From Sphingobacterium sp. CZ-UAM (lineage in GTDB: Bacteria > Bacteroidota > Bacteroidia > Sphingobacteriales > Sphingobacteriaceae): DNA of 64,000 nucleotides. The translations under genes were made by a program, and so were the position numbers. The stretch covers positions 186,001 through 250,000 of the forward strand of contig NZ_MTCM01000007.1 in assembly GCF_002000245.1 (NCBI RefSeq), given 5' to 3'. Shown here one piece after another: positions 44,755 to 52,430 of the stretch (position 1 is its first letter; every line of letters begins with the position of its first letter). Below the pieces are notes generated by a model, which did not search any database, was not told the origin of the DNA, and saw nothing but the letters and a program-made list of their open reading frames with translations.

Positions 44755-46212
44755 ATGAGAAAACAAACAAAAAAATGGATGCAGATCATTCAGGGAATTG
44801 CATTGTCTGCCACTGTACTGTCACTTTTTTTCGCCTGTTCAAAACCATTGCCTGAGCAGAATCCTACAGAAATCCGACGGTCAAAGGCCTCCTCCAACGG
44901 CAGCATAGACACATCGCTAAGCAACCTTAAATTTGTCAGCAATCCGGTCAATCTCAATATCATTATGTTTGTGCCCACAGACAATCCAGCCTTACCGGGC
45001 TACCGTCCGAGGCTATCGCAGCTGTTTGTCCATTTCCAGGACTGGCTACATAATGAAATGGGACGCTATGGCTACAGCAACTACCTGGGTCTGGCAAAAG
45101 ATTCCTCGGGCCTGGTGAATATTATTGAAATTCCGGCCGCGGGAGCCCAGGCAGACTACCCCTACAGTTCAGCCATATCAGCCGGTAAAATTATAAATGA
45201 AATTAATACATACAGAGCTGCCCATCCAGGGGAGTTTTCATCCAACAATCATTACTTAGTACTGTTACCTGCAAGGACAGACGGCGATAACAGCCAGCCC
45301 TTCTATGGCTATGGCAAATACTGCTTTGCCGTGGATAATTCGTCCATGTCTGTCAACGGAATTCCAAATCCAAGCTCCAACTACCTTGGCGGCATGTTGC
45401 ATGAGTTGGGCCATGGGTTAAACCTGCCCCATAACCGGGCGAAATATGTCAGCGAAGAACCTACATTGGGTACATCTTTGATGGGAAGTGGCAATGTGAG
45501 CTTTAGCAAGGGACAGCCTACTTTCCTTACGGGCTCCGATGCGGCAATCCTCAGCAGAAATGAAGTTTTTCAATCGGCCGTGGCTACAGCCAGTCCTTAC
45601 CAGGCACCGAGTTATTCTATCCAACCTCAATTTACCATTGACAACAGCCAGCAAAAAATCTTTATCAGCGGAAATTATACATCCAATTTACCGGTGAGCG
45701 AGATATTGGTCTATATGGATCCGAACGTGAACAACGAAGGTACCGGAGCCAACAAAGATTACAACGCAGTCACCTGGAAATTTGCGCCAGTTTCCTCCGG
45801 TAGCATCCAAGGAACCATCGATCTCAATGAACTCTATTACAAGGGCAATACACCTTACGAGCTCAAGGTCAAATTATTATTGCAAAATGGATACACGACC
45901 TCCAATGTATACGACTTCAAATATGTCAACGATCTTATGACGACCAATCAAGATTCGGTATATACCTATTCCAATGCCTCCTATGCCGGTGTCAAAGGCA
46001 GCTTTGGTAAAGGGCAGTATACCACATCGGACTTATTGGCAAAAGGTGTGACCGACAATAGCATCTCTTCCATTAAAGTGGGCGCAAATGTTAAAGTCAC
46101 CTTATACAATGGAAATAATTTTACCGGCGACAGCCTCGTCGTGACCTCTTCGTCTTCCTATCTCTCGACGTTCAACGATAAAGTATCCTCCATGAAAATA
46201 CAAAACCGTTAG
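44755..46212 (+). CDS. Zincin-type metallopeptidase lipoprotein with crystallin-like C-terminus
   Basis: This 485-residue surface lipoprotein is started at the ATG at 44755 (MRKQTKKWMQII); the lipobox is LFFACSK (about Cys27). The catalytic zinc motif is HELGHGLNLPH, an HExxHxxxxxH metzincin-like pattern, inside a domain that opens VNLNIIMFVPTDNPALPGY. A beta-sandwich follows, then two C-terminal beta-gamma-crystallin-like motifs (VYTYSNASYAGVKGSFGKGQY and VTLYNGNNFTGDSLVV). Crystallin-like modules often bind calcium or carbohydrate. It is encoded 18 bp before the fucosidase gene, so glycoprotein or mucin breakdown is a reasonable reading. The precise peptidase family is not certain. Confidence 0.8.
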   Translation: MRKQTKKWMQIIQGIALSATVLSLFFACSKPLPEQNPTEIRRSKASSNGSIDTSLSNLKFVSNPVNLNIIMFVPTDNPALPGYRPRLSQLFVHFQDWLHNEMGRYGYSNYLGLAKDSSGLVNIIEIPAAGAQADYPYSSAISAGKIINEINTYRAAHPGEFSSNNHYLVLLPARTDGDNSQPFYGYGKYCFAVDNSSMSVNGIPNPSSNYLGGMLHELGHGLNLPHNRAKYVSEEPTLGTSLMGSGNVSFSKGQPTFLTGSDAAILSRNEVFQSAVATASPYQAPSYSIQPQFTIDNSQQKIFISGNYTSNLPVSEILVYMDPNVNNEGTGANKDYNAVTWKFAPVSSGSIQGTIDLNELYYKGNTPYELKVKLLLQNGYTTSNVYDFKYVNDLMTTNQDSVYTYSNASYAGVKGSFGKGQYTTSDLLAKGVTDNSISSIKVGANVKVTLYNGNNFTGDSLVVTSSSSYLSTFNDKVSSMKIQNR

Positions 46213-46230
46213 CGAGGGCCAAAAGCTACG

Positions 46231-47631
46231 ATGAATACATTCATTTTTAAATACATAAGAACAATCCTGCTGCTGCTATTTGCTGCGGCGGGATTGAACC
46301 TTTCCGGCCAGCCAGCCCCCTGGTTTACCGAGGGCAAATTTGGGCTCTTTCTGCATTGGGGGCTCTATTCGCAGACTGCAGGCGACTGGAACGGACATCC
46401 CACCAAGGGCGGCGAACATTTTATGCTCTATGAGCGGATCCCGGTCCGGACCTATGCGAAGATCGCCGACCAGTTTAACCCAACCGCCTTTGACGCCGAC
46501 CGCTGGGTGCAGATGGCCCATGATGCCGGCATGAAATATATTGTGATCACCGCCAAGCATCACGATGGCTTTTCGATGTACAATTCGGCCGTCAGTGATT
46601 ATAATATCGTTAGGAGAACCCCCTGGGCTCAAGATCCGATGCTTGCCCTCGCGGCAGCCTGCAAGAAATACGGGTTAAAGCTCTGCTTCTATTATTCCCT
46701 GGGCCGCGATTGGGCAGACCCTGATGTACCGACCAATTGGCCCACAAAAGCCGGGCGCAGCAATACCTGGGACTATCCCGACGAAGATGCCAAAGACCTG
46801 AACAAATATGTCGAAAACAAGGTCAAACCGCAGCTTCGTGAACTACTGACACAGTATGGTCCCATCGGTATTATCTGGTTTGATACACCCGAGCTGATTA
46901 CCAAAAAACAGAGCCAGGAGATCCGTGATCTGATCCACGCCATCCAACCCGACTGCATTATCAACAGCCGTATCGGCAATGGTCTCGGCGATTATGCCGT
47001 CGTCGAGCAAACGCTGGTCTCCGCAGCACGCAAAAACTGGGAAGCCTGTATTACCATGAGTGAAAACTGGGGCTACAATAGGCATGATACAAAATGGAAA
47101 AGCCCCGAACTGCTGGTGCGCAACCTGATCGAAGTGGTCAGCAAGGGCGGTAATCTGCTGCTCAATGTCGGCCCCAAGGGCGACGGCAGCTGGCCAGTAG
47201 AGAGTCAGGAAAACCTACGCGCCATAGGCGCCTGGATGAAGGTCAACGGCGAGGCACTATATGGCAGCAGCGTCTGGAGCGGGAATAAAGAAATTGTTAC
47301 TGCGCAAACGGCAAACAAAGAATCCGACAAGGAAAAAGCCGGCATGAAGGACGCCGTCAATGATGCAACCCCGAAAGAAATTGTAGCAGACTATCGTTTC
47401 ACCCAGAAAGGGAACGTTGTCTACCTCTTTGTACGGAGCCCGTCCACAGCGAGGATCGACATTCCCGAGCTTGCCAAAAACAAACTTGCAATCAGTTCGA
47501 TCAGCTTACTCGGTAGCACATCGAAGGTCAAATGGACACAGGGCAAAGATGCCTTAGCACTGACCTTACCGACAGCCAAAGATTCGGGAATACCGATTTA
47601 TGTATTTAAAATCCAGTCAAAGCATAACTAA
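46231..47631 (+). CDS. GH29 alpha-L-fucosidase
   Basis: This 466-residue exported fucosidase (signal LLLLFAAAGLNLSGQP) is a retaining enzyme that removes terminal alpha-linked fucose. Motifs are FGLFLHWGLYS near the start, YIVITAKHHDGFSMY, LKLCFYYSLGRDW, the nucleophile Asp in GIIWFDTPELI, and GGNLLLNVGPKGDG at the end of the barrel. A C-terminal beta-domain follows. It shares an operon with the zincin, probably under the LacI-type regulator encoded just upstream. GH29 has two substrate subgroups (broad and Lewis-specific), and sequence reading alone cannot place it. Confidence 0.95.
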   Translation: MNTFIFKYIRTILLLLFAAAGLNLSGQPAPWFTEGKFGLFLHWGLYSQTAGDWNGHPTKGGEHFMLYERIPVRTYAKIADQFNPTAFDADRWVQMAHDAGMKYIVITAKHHDGFSMYNSAVSDYNIVRRTPWAQDPMLALAAACKKYGLKLCFYYSLGRDWADPDVPTNWPTKAGRSNTWDYPDEDAKDLNKYVENKVKPQLRELLTQYGPIGIIWFDTPELITKKQSQEIRDLIHAIQPDCIINSRIGNGLGDYAVVEQTLVSAARKNWEACITMSENWGYNRHDTKWKSPELLVRNLIEVVSKGGNLLLNVGPKGDGSWPVESQENLRAIGAWMKVNGEALYGSSVWSGNKEIVTAQTANKESDKEKAGMKDAVNDATPKEIVADYRFTQKGNVVYLFVRSPSTARIDIPELAKNKLAISSISLLGSTSKVKWTQGKDALALTLPTAKDSGIPIYVFKIQSKHN

Positions 47632-47634
47632 TAA

Positions 47635-47666
47635 AAATCCCCGACAATTGAACTTGTCGGGGATTT
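47635..47666 (+). terminator. Intrinsic terminator after GH29
   Basis: A 13-bp stem (AAATCCCCGACAA, 6-nt loop, TTGTCGGGGATTT) is placed 3 bp after the fucosidase stop. The following 47667-47966 holds no clear gene, only a short open tail ending at 47839 (KKLDDQTVIELLKEFEQ) with a stop a few codons upstream that may be a gene remnant. Confidence 0.9.
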
Positions 47667-47966
47667 CTCCTTAAATGATATGTTGCAGCAAATTTATTAC
47701 GTCAATCACAATTGAGTATCACAGATTTTAATTGATTAAAGCTACTGCCGACAAACCTGCATTCAAATAAAAAATAGAGCAGGCCAAAAAGTTAGACGAC
47801 CAGACGGTCATTGAGCTATTGAAAGAATTTGAGCAATAGTATGCAATAGGAACTTTTTCATCAGGAATTCATTTCTAATGGTTGAACAGAAGCTACAACA
47901 AATTTGCTTTTCGATAATTAAAATGAATATCATTTTACCTGATGTCCTTGTATAATATAAAAAGGA

Positions 47967-48419
47967 TTACAGCATTTTATGACGAAAGCGCCAAATGAGG
48001 TATATCACAGCCAAACCCGTACTAACTACAATTAGTAAAGTGTCAAACGAAAAAGCCTTCCTATCCTGCGTTACCGCCGAGTCCAAGGAATCTTTTTCCA
48101 TGGCTTTCTTTTGACGGGTCTCTAATTTCTCCTCCGCAAGTGTATTGCGGAACTGTTGTACGTACAGTTGTCCTCCATCTGCCCTTAGCCCGCTATCCGG
48201 ACGAAATGACAACAGGCTATCTGTCCAAAAATACCAGTAAGTGGATAGGCTGTCCATCTGCTTTTGATGGAAAAGCAGACGCTGTCCTTCATACTGCCTA
48301 TATGAATTTTGTGATCTTTGTTCACGCTGATATTTTTTGCTGTAGATACCGCATTCCCACAGTAGCCAAACAGCGATTAAACAGGCAGTCTGATATAATT
48401 TTATCATTTTCATGCGCAT
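47967..48419 (-). CDS. Hypothetical protein with N- and C-terminal hydrophobic segments
   Basis: I do not recognise this protein. From the ATG at 48419 (MRMKMIKLYQTACLIAVWLLW) it has 150 residues; a GTG further upstream falls inside a terminator stem and is unlikely. It has an N-terminal signal or anchor, a Gln/Tyr/Ser-rich middle (YQREQRSQNSYRQYEGQR), a charged helix (LAEEKLETRQKKAMEKD) and a C-terminal span (TLLIVVSTGLAVIYLIWRF). Both ends in the membrane with a soluble middle resembles phage spanin-like or regulatory proteins, but that is a shape comparison only. It follows the CHAP amidase gene. Confidence 0.6.
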   Translation of the reverse strand: MRMKMIKLYQTACLIAVWLLWECGIYSKKYQREQRSQNSYRQYEGQRLLFHQKQMDSLSTYWYFWTDSLLSFRPDSGLRADGGQLYVQQFRNTLAEEKLETRQKKAMEKDSLDSAVTQDRKAFSFDTLLIVVSTGLAVIYLIWRFRHKML

Positions 48420-48435
48420 ATAATTTGATAGTATA

Positions 48436-48469
48436 ATTTCAGGCACAAACCATACGTTGTGCCTGAAAT
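48436..48469 (-). terminator. Intrinsic terminator after CHAP gene
   Basis: A 13-bp perfect stem (ATTTCAGGCACAA, 8-nt loop, TTGTGCCTGAAAT) starts 15 bp after the CHAP gene stop, on the minus strand. It separates that gene from the 150-residue gene downstream, which would then need its own promoter or read-through. Confidence 0.8.
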
Positions 48470-48483
48470 ATTAGTTTTAAAAA

Positions 48484-49083
48484 TCAATCCACCCAGTTAG
48501 CCATGGCGTAGACCGTCGACAGGGCTCGCCGGCGCGACTCCACCCGATCGTTACTATTTCCTTCTACCGTAATCAGCATCCCGGGAGCAAATGATTTTAT
48601 CAGCCCCACATGATGGATCCGTCCTAGCTTCGCGCTATAGATCGCAAACAGATCAGCTGTTTTGACTGCTCCCAGCGCTATTTCACGCGACTTGTATAAC
48701 CGCCGCTTTGGAAAAAGTGCCGGCGACCAGGCCGTTCTGGGCGATGGTAGTCCCGCTTGTCCATAACACCAGCTGACAAATGCCGCGCACCAGGGATAGC
48801 CCTTCCCCAGTCCGACATAGGCAAGATATTCCTTCACCCGTGGCCCACTGTTTTCTCTCCCTTCCTCCCTCACCCCTAGTTCGGCTGTAGCTAGCTGGAT
48901 AATGCTATTGCGCACTTCCTTTTTTGATGGCAGATCTATGCCGTCGACTTGTCGGTCTGACCTACGGAATTCGCCGACTCTCGGTTCCATGAACTTACTG
49001 CTTAAAACAGCATCTTTAACAGCTGTAGAAAAGCAAAGAGAAAAAGAAAGAAGACCGAGAAGTATAGAATAGATTGTTGCCAT
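48484..49083 (-). CDS. CHAP-domain peptidoglycan amidase/endopeptidase
   Basis: This 199-residue protein has a signal-like N-terminus (SILLGLLSFSLCFSTA) and a CHAP (NlpC/P60-like) domain from about residue 65: ELGVREEGRENSGPRVKEYL, then the catalytic Cys in GYPWCAAFVSWCYGQAG, the His in GRIHHVGLI and the polar residue in VEGNSNDR. Such domains cut peptide cross-links or the amide bond of peptidoglycan. The ATG at 49083 lies 82 bp inside the upstream membrane-protein gene. Another ATG at 48990, 12 bp after that gene's stop, would give a cytoplasmic 168-residue enzyme. The holin-like neighbour makes an endolysin-type role attractive. Confidence 0.87.
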   Translation of the reverse strand: MATIYSILLGLLSFSLCFSTAVKDAVLSSKFMEPRVGEFRRSDRQVDGIDLPSKKEVRNSIIQLATAELGVREEGRENSGPRVKEYLAYVGLGKGYPWCAAFVSWCYGQAGLPSPRTAWSPALFPKRRLYKSREIALGAVKTADLFAIYSAKLGRIHHVGLIKSFAPGMLITVEGNSNDRVESRRRALSTVYAMANWVD

Positions 49084-49388
49084 GAGTTCAATTGATTAAA
49101 ATGATAATAAATGTCCTGTCTATAATATTTGAAGGGTCTCCAGAGATATTCCTGTAACCAGGCGCAGCTGAAGATAAATACCACACCCGCCATCAGACCA
49201 AAATACAATAGCGATAAAGTGCCCAAGTCCAATATTCCGGCAGTGGGATCCAAAAATTGCAAGGTGCTACCCACAAATAAGAATATGACCAGTAATAGTA
49301 TACTTATTAGACCAAGTATATATTTGCGATCTATTTCGATTTTTTGATTCGGACCAAACCAGCCCGCTTCGATTGCTAAAGTTTTCAT
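49002..49388 (-). CDS. Three-helix membrane protein (holin-like shape)
   Basis: This is a 128-residue membrane protein of no family I can name. Three hydrophobic segments are visible: GLISILLLVIFLFVGSTL (about 26-43), LLYFGLMAGVVFIFSCAWL (about 60-78) and ILYFSVFFLFLFAFLQLL (about 107-124). There is a basic, Tyr-rich loop (RPFKYYRQDIYYH) between the second and third. Its 3' end overlaps the CHAP-domain gene by 82 bp in another frame. Small size, helix number and coupling to a cell-wall hydrolase resemble holin/endolysin cassettes, but no homology is claimed. Confidence 0.65.
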   Translation of the reverse strand: MKTLAIEAGWFGPNQKIEIDRKYILGLISILLLVIFLFVGSTLQFLDPTAGILDLGTLSLLYFGLMAGVVFIFSCAWLQEYLWRPFKYYRQDIYYHFNQLNSWQQSILYFSVFFLFLFAFLQLLKMLF

Positions 49389-49417
49389 GAGAATAAAATT
49401 TAAAGTTTGTACCGATA

Positions 49418-49963
49418 TTAAACTACTCCTACGTATTGGCTCCGTGAATAACAGATGCCATCCCTGTCACATACGAGAATATACAAATGCAGCTGCTGTA
49501 CTTGCATCAGGTAATCAGGCAGGGACAAAGAGATGAGTTTTTTGGAGCGATTCACAGTCCGATGGCTACGGACCGCTACCCTACCCTCCACGTGATAGGC
49601 GACCAGCTGGATCTCATCATCGTGATTCATCTTGGTCAATGTGCCACCGTCAAAACTGACGGATACATTGCTGCCCATCCTTTGCGTTTTGCGAATGTTT
49701 ATTTCTTTTACGTGCCCATCTGATAGCAAGATTAAGGCGGGATCAATAAACAAATTGGGAAAGTCCCCCTTTACCGCATACCTGATTGTATGGGCTAGTG
49801 CCAGATTGCGCGGGATCAGGCGTTTTCCTTTCCCCTGTTTGGCGCGGTGTGCAAAGCCCTCCTGTATAATTTTTCCCAGCGGCGATAGGAACTCATTTGC
49901 CAGGCAAAACTTGCGCTGCATAATGAGACGTCCGACCGAAGTTTTTTGTGTTATATGTTTCAT
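49418..49963 (-). CDS. DUF6266-like protein, N-terminally reduced
   Basis: This 181-residue protein is similar in plan to the DUF6266-type protein encoded just upstream. Both have LSP/LPI followed by a helix, a segment ending Y-A-[VL], a '[KQ]G-x-[FY]-P-N' word (AVKGDFPNLFIDPALILLSDG here), a beta-rich second half and a C-terminal SRSQYVG (SRSSYLG in the paralogue). It lacks the glycine-rich GGFRGKTG start of the paralogue. There is no signal peptide or membrane helix. The function of this family is unknown. It lies 29 bp before the membrane-protein gene, in one probable operon. Confidence 0.65.
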   Translation of the reverse strand: MKHITQKTSVGRLIMQRKFCLANEFLSPLGKIIQEGFAHRAKQGKGKRLIPRNLALAHTIRYAVKGDFPNLFIDPALILLSDGHVKEINIRKTQRMGSNVSVSFDGGTLTKMNHDDEIQLVAYHVEGRVAVRSHRTVNRSKKLISLSLPDYLMQVQQLHLYILVCDRDGICYSRSQYVGVV

Positions 49964-50111
49964 CTAATTTTTGATTTTGATGATGAAAGAGAGCCAGACT
50001 CATCGCCCCGCAGAATTCCTAAGAGCACCGGAGCCGGTTCCTTCATCTTTAAATTACCATGGATTAAAGGATAGGAATGGGCACAAATGAATGCGCCCAT
50101 TACCAATCCGC

Positions 50112-50756
50112 CTACGCTAGCATGATTTCTCCCAGATAACTGCTCCGGCTCACCTTGGTTTTCGTCCGGTCAGACATAAAATACCAGATATGCACCGATT
50201 CGCCCAGGAGGTGCTCGGGCACTCCAAAGGTGACCGTTCCCATTTGACGGGTCGGAACGGTCGCCGAGGTCAGAAACTCATCCAACACCGGATGATAACA
50301 GATAATGTAGACCAGATCATCATCCTTGGTATCGTAAACCTCATTATTCTCCGGGGACCAGGTGACAGTAATCTCGTCTCCAGCAAAGTTGAAGCCCACT
50401 GTTCCACCGCCATAGTATAAGCCATCCGCTATTCGGATTTTGCTATAATCCAAAGAGAAGTTGGGATAGGTTCCCTGAATAGCCAGCTCCTGGTTAAACT
50501 GCAATGCGTAATTGATAGGTGTCAAACGATTTGTTTTTTTCTGACCGAATCCGATCTTTAAGAAATTGTTGATCGGCAGCAAGAATCGCATCATGACTTT
50601 AAATCGTTCCTGCACGATCAGTTGAGCTTCAGTATAAGGTTTATTACTCTTTTTGTAGAGCCCTTTGATGTAGTTGATACTTTTCCAACTGGAGCCTATC
50701 ACCGCGCCGGTTTTACCTCGAAAACCGCCGTTTATTCCATTAATTATTGTTCCCAT
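50112..50756 (-). CDS. DUF6266-family protein
   Basis: This 214-residue protein has the characteristic start MGTIINGINGGFRGKTGAVI, rich in glycine, followed by GSSWKSINYIKGL, a helical segment (EAQLIVQERFKVMMRFLLP), then AIQGTYPNFSLDYSKIRIADG and a beta-rich second half ending SRSSYLGEIMLA. I recognise the pattern as the Bacteroidota-restricted DUF6266 family; its function is unknown. The glycine-rich N-terminus without a classical signal peptide recalls secreted peptide leaders. It is the first gene after a 560-bp repeat-rich regulatory gap, so it is probably the promoter-proximal member of the DUF6266/membrane/CHAP operon. A weak hairpin at about 50076-50101 follows it. Confidence 0.75.
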   Translation of the reverse strand: MGTIINGINGGFRGKTGAVIGSSWKSINYIKGLYKKSNKPYTEAQLIVQERFKVMMRFLLPINNFLKIGFGQKKTNRLTPINYALQFNQELAIQGTYPNFSLDYSKIRIADGLYYGGGTVGFNFAGDEITVTWSPENNEVYDTKDDDLVYIICYHPVLDEFLTSATVPTRQMGTVTFGVPEHLLGESVHIWYFMSDRTKTKVSRSSYLGEIMLA

Positions 50757-50869
50757 TTTTAAAAAATTTAAATGTTTAAAAAATAAATCGTCAAGATTTT
50801 ATACCGGTATTTTCGACTTGACAACACAAACATAAAACACTTAAATTCAATAATATACACCCACAACAC

Positions 50870-50914
50870 GATTGTCCGACACCTGTCCGGTGCTTACCTA
50901 CAGATTGTCCGACA
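50870..50914. repeat. Direct repeat GATTGTCCGACA, 33 bp apart
   Basis: GATTGTCCGACA occurs at 50870-50881 and 50903-50914, and CTGTCCGGTG between them gives a partial third copy of TGTCCG. The 33-bp period is about three helical turns. The copies lie 115-160 bp upstream of the DUF6266 gene, where an activator site would be expected. Confidence 0.6.
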
Positions 50915-51141
50915 GCAGACTAAGAAGCCCGGTCGATTCAACAAAAATTTGAGCGGGCCAGCCAGTAAAAATCGAGTTATCCGGAGTGGAACTAACAAGC
51001 GTAGTGCGACGCGCCCGTCTGATGGAAAGTGGTCAGAGGGCGATAAATATAGCTGCAAAAAAAGCGATGACTAAACTGCTTATGTGGTATAAAACAGTGG
51101 ATCTTCTCCGCTCAAACACCCAGCTGAAATGCAGCTTTAGA

Positions 51142-51199
51142 CTACATTTTTCCTACTACTAGCCTACATTTGATCTATTGCAGTAGGTGAAATGTAGGC
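51142..51199. promoter_or_regulatory. CTACATTT direct and inverted repeats (LytTR-type site candidate)
   Basis: CTACATTT occurs at 51142-51149 and 51164-51171, 22 bp start to start. An inverted copy (AAATGTAG, 51190-51197) forms a perfect 10-bp inverted repeat with the second (GCCTACATTT / AAATGTAGGC). CAGTAGG words are interspersed. Two short direct repeats about two turns apart are the usual form of LytTR binding sites, and a LytTR regulator is encoded 500 bp away. The site lies about 390-440 bp upstream of the DUF6266 gene. Confidence 0.55.
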
Positions 51200-51259
51200 C
51201 AACAGTAGGTTGATTGTAAAACAGAGGCCGTAGAATACCAATCGCTTTGGCGAACATCA

Positions 51260-51317
51260 TAGGGAGTTGCTGCGAAGCGCAGCCATACAGCTATGCCGCT
51301 GATGCAGCAACTCCCTA
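51260..51317. repeat. Long structured inverted repeat
   Basis: A perfect 14-bp inverted repeat (TAGGGAGTTGCTGC / GCAGCAACTCCCTA) encloses 30 nt that can fold again (AGCG/CGCT and CATA/TATG). It is more G/C rich than its surroundings and starts 3 bp past the stop of the HTH gene. It may terminate that transcript, but no U-run follows, so a processing site or REP-like element is also possible. Confidence 0.6.
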
Positions 51318-51320
51318 GCT

Positions 51321-51626
51321 TCAAGGACTCAGATAGCGTTTGAGCCGCTGGATGTCATCGAGCCTAAAATATTTCCTGCCACTTTTGTCTCTGCGGTACA
51401 CTTCGATCAGACCCAGATTTTGGTAACGTAAGAGTGTGCGGTCCGATACCCCCACCGTATCTTTCACAAATTCCGTATCCCTTATTTCTACTTCAGCATT
51501 CTCCTTGGGAATTGCATCCTGCAATGTCTTTTTGAGCTGCTGCACTTCCATAAACAACAGGTGCAGTGCCTGGAGCAGGTTACTGTCTGTTGTGCGGTTT
51601 TTATTGGTTATTTGGTACTTTCTCAT
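51321..51626 (-). CDS. Small helix-turn-helix protein (MerR/excisionase-like)
   Basis: This 101-residue protein has an N-terminal helical segment likely to form a coiled coil (LLQALHLLFMEVQQLKKTLQDA). Its C-terminal winged helix-turn-helix (EFVKDTVGVSDRTLLRYQNLGLIEVYRR, then GRKYFRLDDIQRLKRYL) is of the MerR/HTH_17 type used by excisionases and small phage-like regulators. It lies 32 bp after the LytTR gene and is the last gene before the repeat-rich gap that leads to DUF6266. It could bind one of those repeats. Confidence 0.8.
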   Translation of the reverse strand: MRKYQITNKNRTTDSNLLQALHLLFMEVQQLKKTLQDAIPKENAEVEIRDTEFVKDTVGVSDRTLLRYQNLGLIEVYRRDKSGRKYFRLDDIQRLKRYLSP

Positions 51627-51658
51627 TTCATATATTGGTTTATAATCATTACATGGTT

Positions 51659-52408
51659 TTAATCGCCTAACACATTGGAGTTAATGAATGTAAAGAAATC
51701 GCTGTAGATTTTTTTATCGCCGGTGGGCAGCTTTTTATTATCCACCGTCATGCGCACCGCTCCTTTTTCATAGCTATAGAAAAAATTGATATTGATCACA
51801 AAACTCTGATGGATCTGCTTAAACCATTTGATCGGCAGCACCTCCATCACCTGCCGCATGCTATTGTTGCATTTCAGGGGTTCGCGATCCACCATATGGA
51901 TTGTAATAGTACCATTTGCACTCTCCACATAGATGATATTTTTAATCCAGACCAAATTCCGCACATAACGATAGCCCATCCGGACCGTAAAATACTGAAA
52001 ATAGTATTCGAGTGAATCGCTTGTCGATACCGGCAAGAGCCGGGCCAACTCCGTATCCAGCCGGCGCAGCGCAGCACAGAGGCGACTCATGGATACCTCC
52101 TTGAGCAGCACGTCCACTACACCGATATCATAACCGGGATCCTCGTATTGCTCGTGGGCGGTGTACAGGATGGTCTTCAGGTTTGTATTGGGCAATGTCT
52201 TCAAAAAATCAAATCCGTTGGTATAGCCCAACTCCACATCCAGGATCATAAAATCCACCTGGTTGACCCGCAAGAAAAGTTTCGCTTCCTTTGGATCATT
52301 AAACGTTTTGATGATTTTCACATAGGCGATTTCGTCCATTAATTGCATCAAGTAGTCTATGCTACCCTGCTGATCGTCAATGATCACTCCGGTCCATATT
52401 CTTTTCAT
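51659..52408 (-). CDS. LytTR-family response regulator
   Basis: This 249-residue regulator has a receiver domain (1-118) with acidic pair DD in VIIDDQQG, phospho-acceptor Asp in DFMILDVELGYTNGFDFL and Lys in DVLLKEV (KE replaces the usual KP). Its LytTR DNA-binding domain (about 140-245) has IIYVESANGTITIHM, MRQVMEVLPIKWFKQIHQSFVIN (core QIHQSFVIN) and a closing strand DNKKLPTGDKK. It follows the histidine-kinase gene by 22 bp, the standard LytS/LytR-type pairing. The nearby CTACATTT repeats are candidate targets. Confidence 0.93.
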   Translation of the reverse strand: MKRIWTGVIIDDQQGSIDYLMQLMDEIAYVKIIKTFNDPKEAKLFLRVNQVDFMILDVELGYTNGFDFLKTLPNTNLKTILYTAHEQYEDPGYDIGVVDVLLKEVSMSRLCAALRRLDTELARLLPVSTSDSLEYYFQYFTVRMGYRYVRNLVWIKNIIYVESANGTITIHMVDREPLKCNNSMRQVMEVLPIKWFKQIHQSFVININFFYSYEKGAVRMTVDNKKLPTGDKKIYSDFFTFINSNVLGD

Positions 52409-52430
52409 AGTTGTTTAGTTTATCTGGTTT

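Noticed and set aside
47720..47839. Short open tail after the GH29 terminator
   Set aside because: Only about 22 codons after a stop, no start; too short to call, mentioned in the terminator entry.
50757..51320. CRISPR-like array from the repeated words
   Set aside because: Repeats are 8-14 bp, of different sequence, with no regular spacer pattern and no cas genes.
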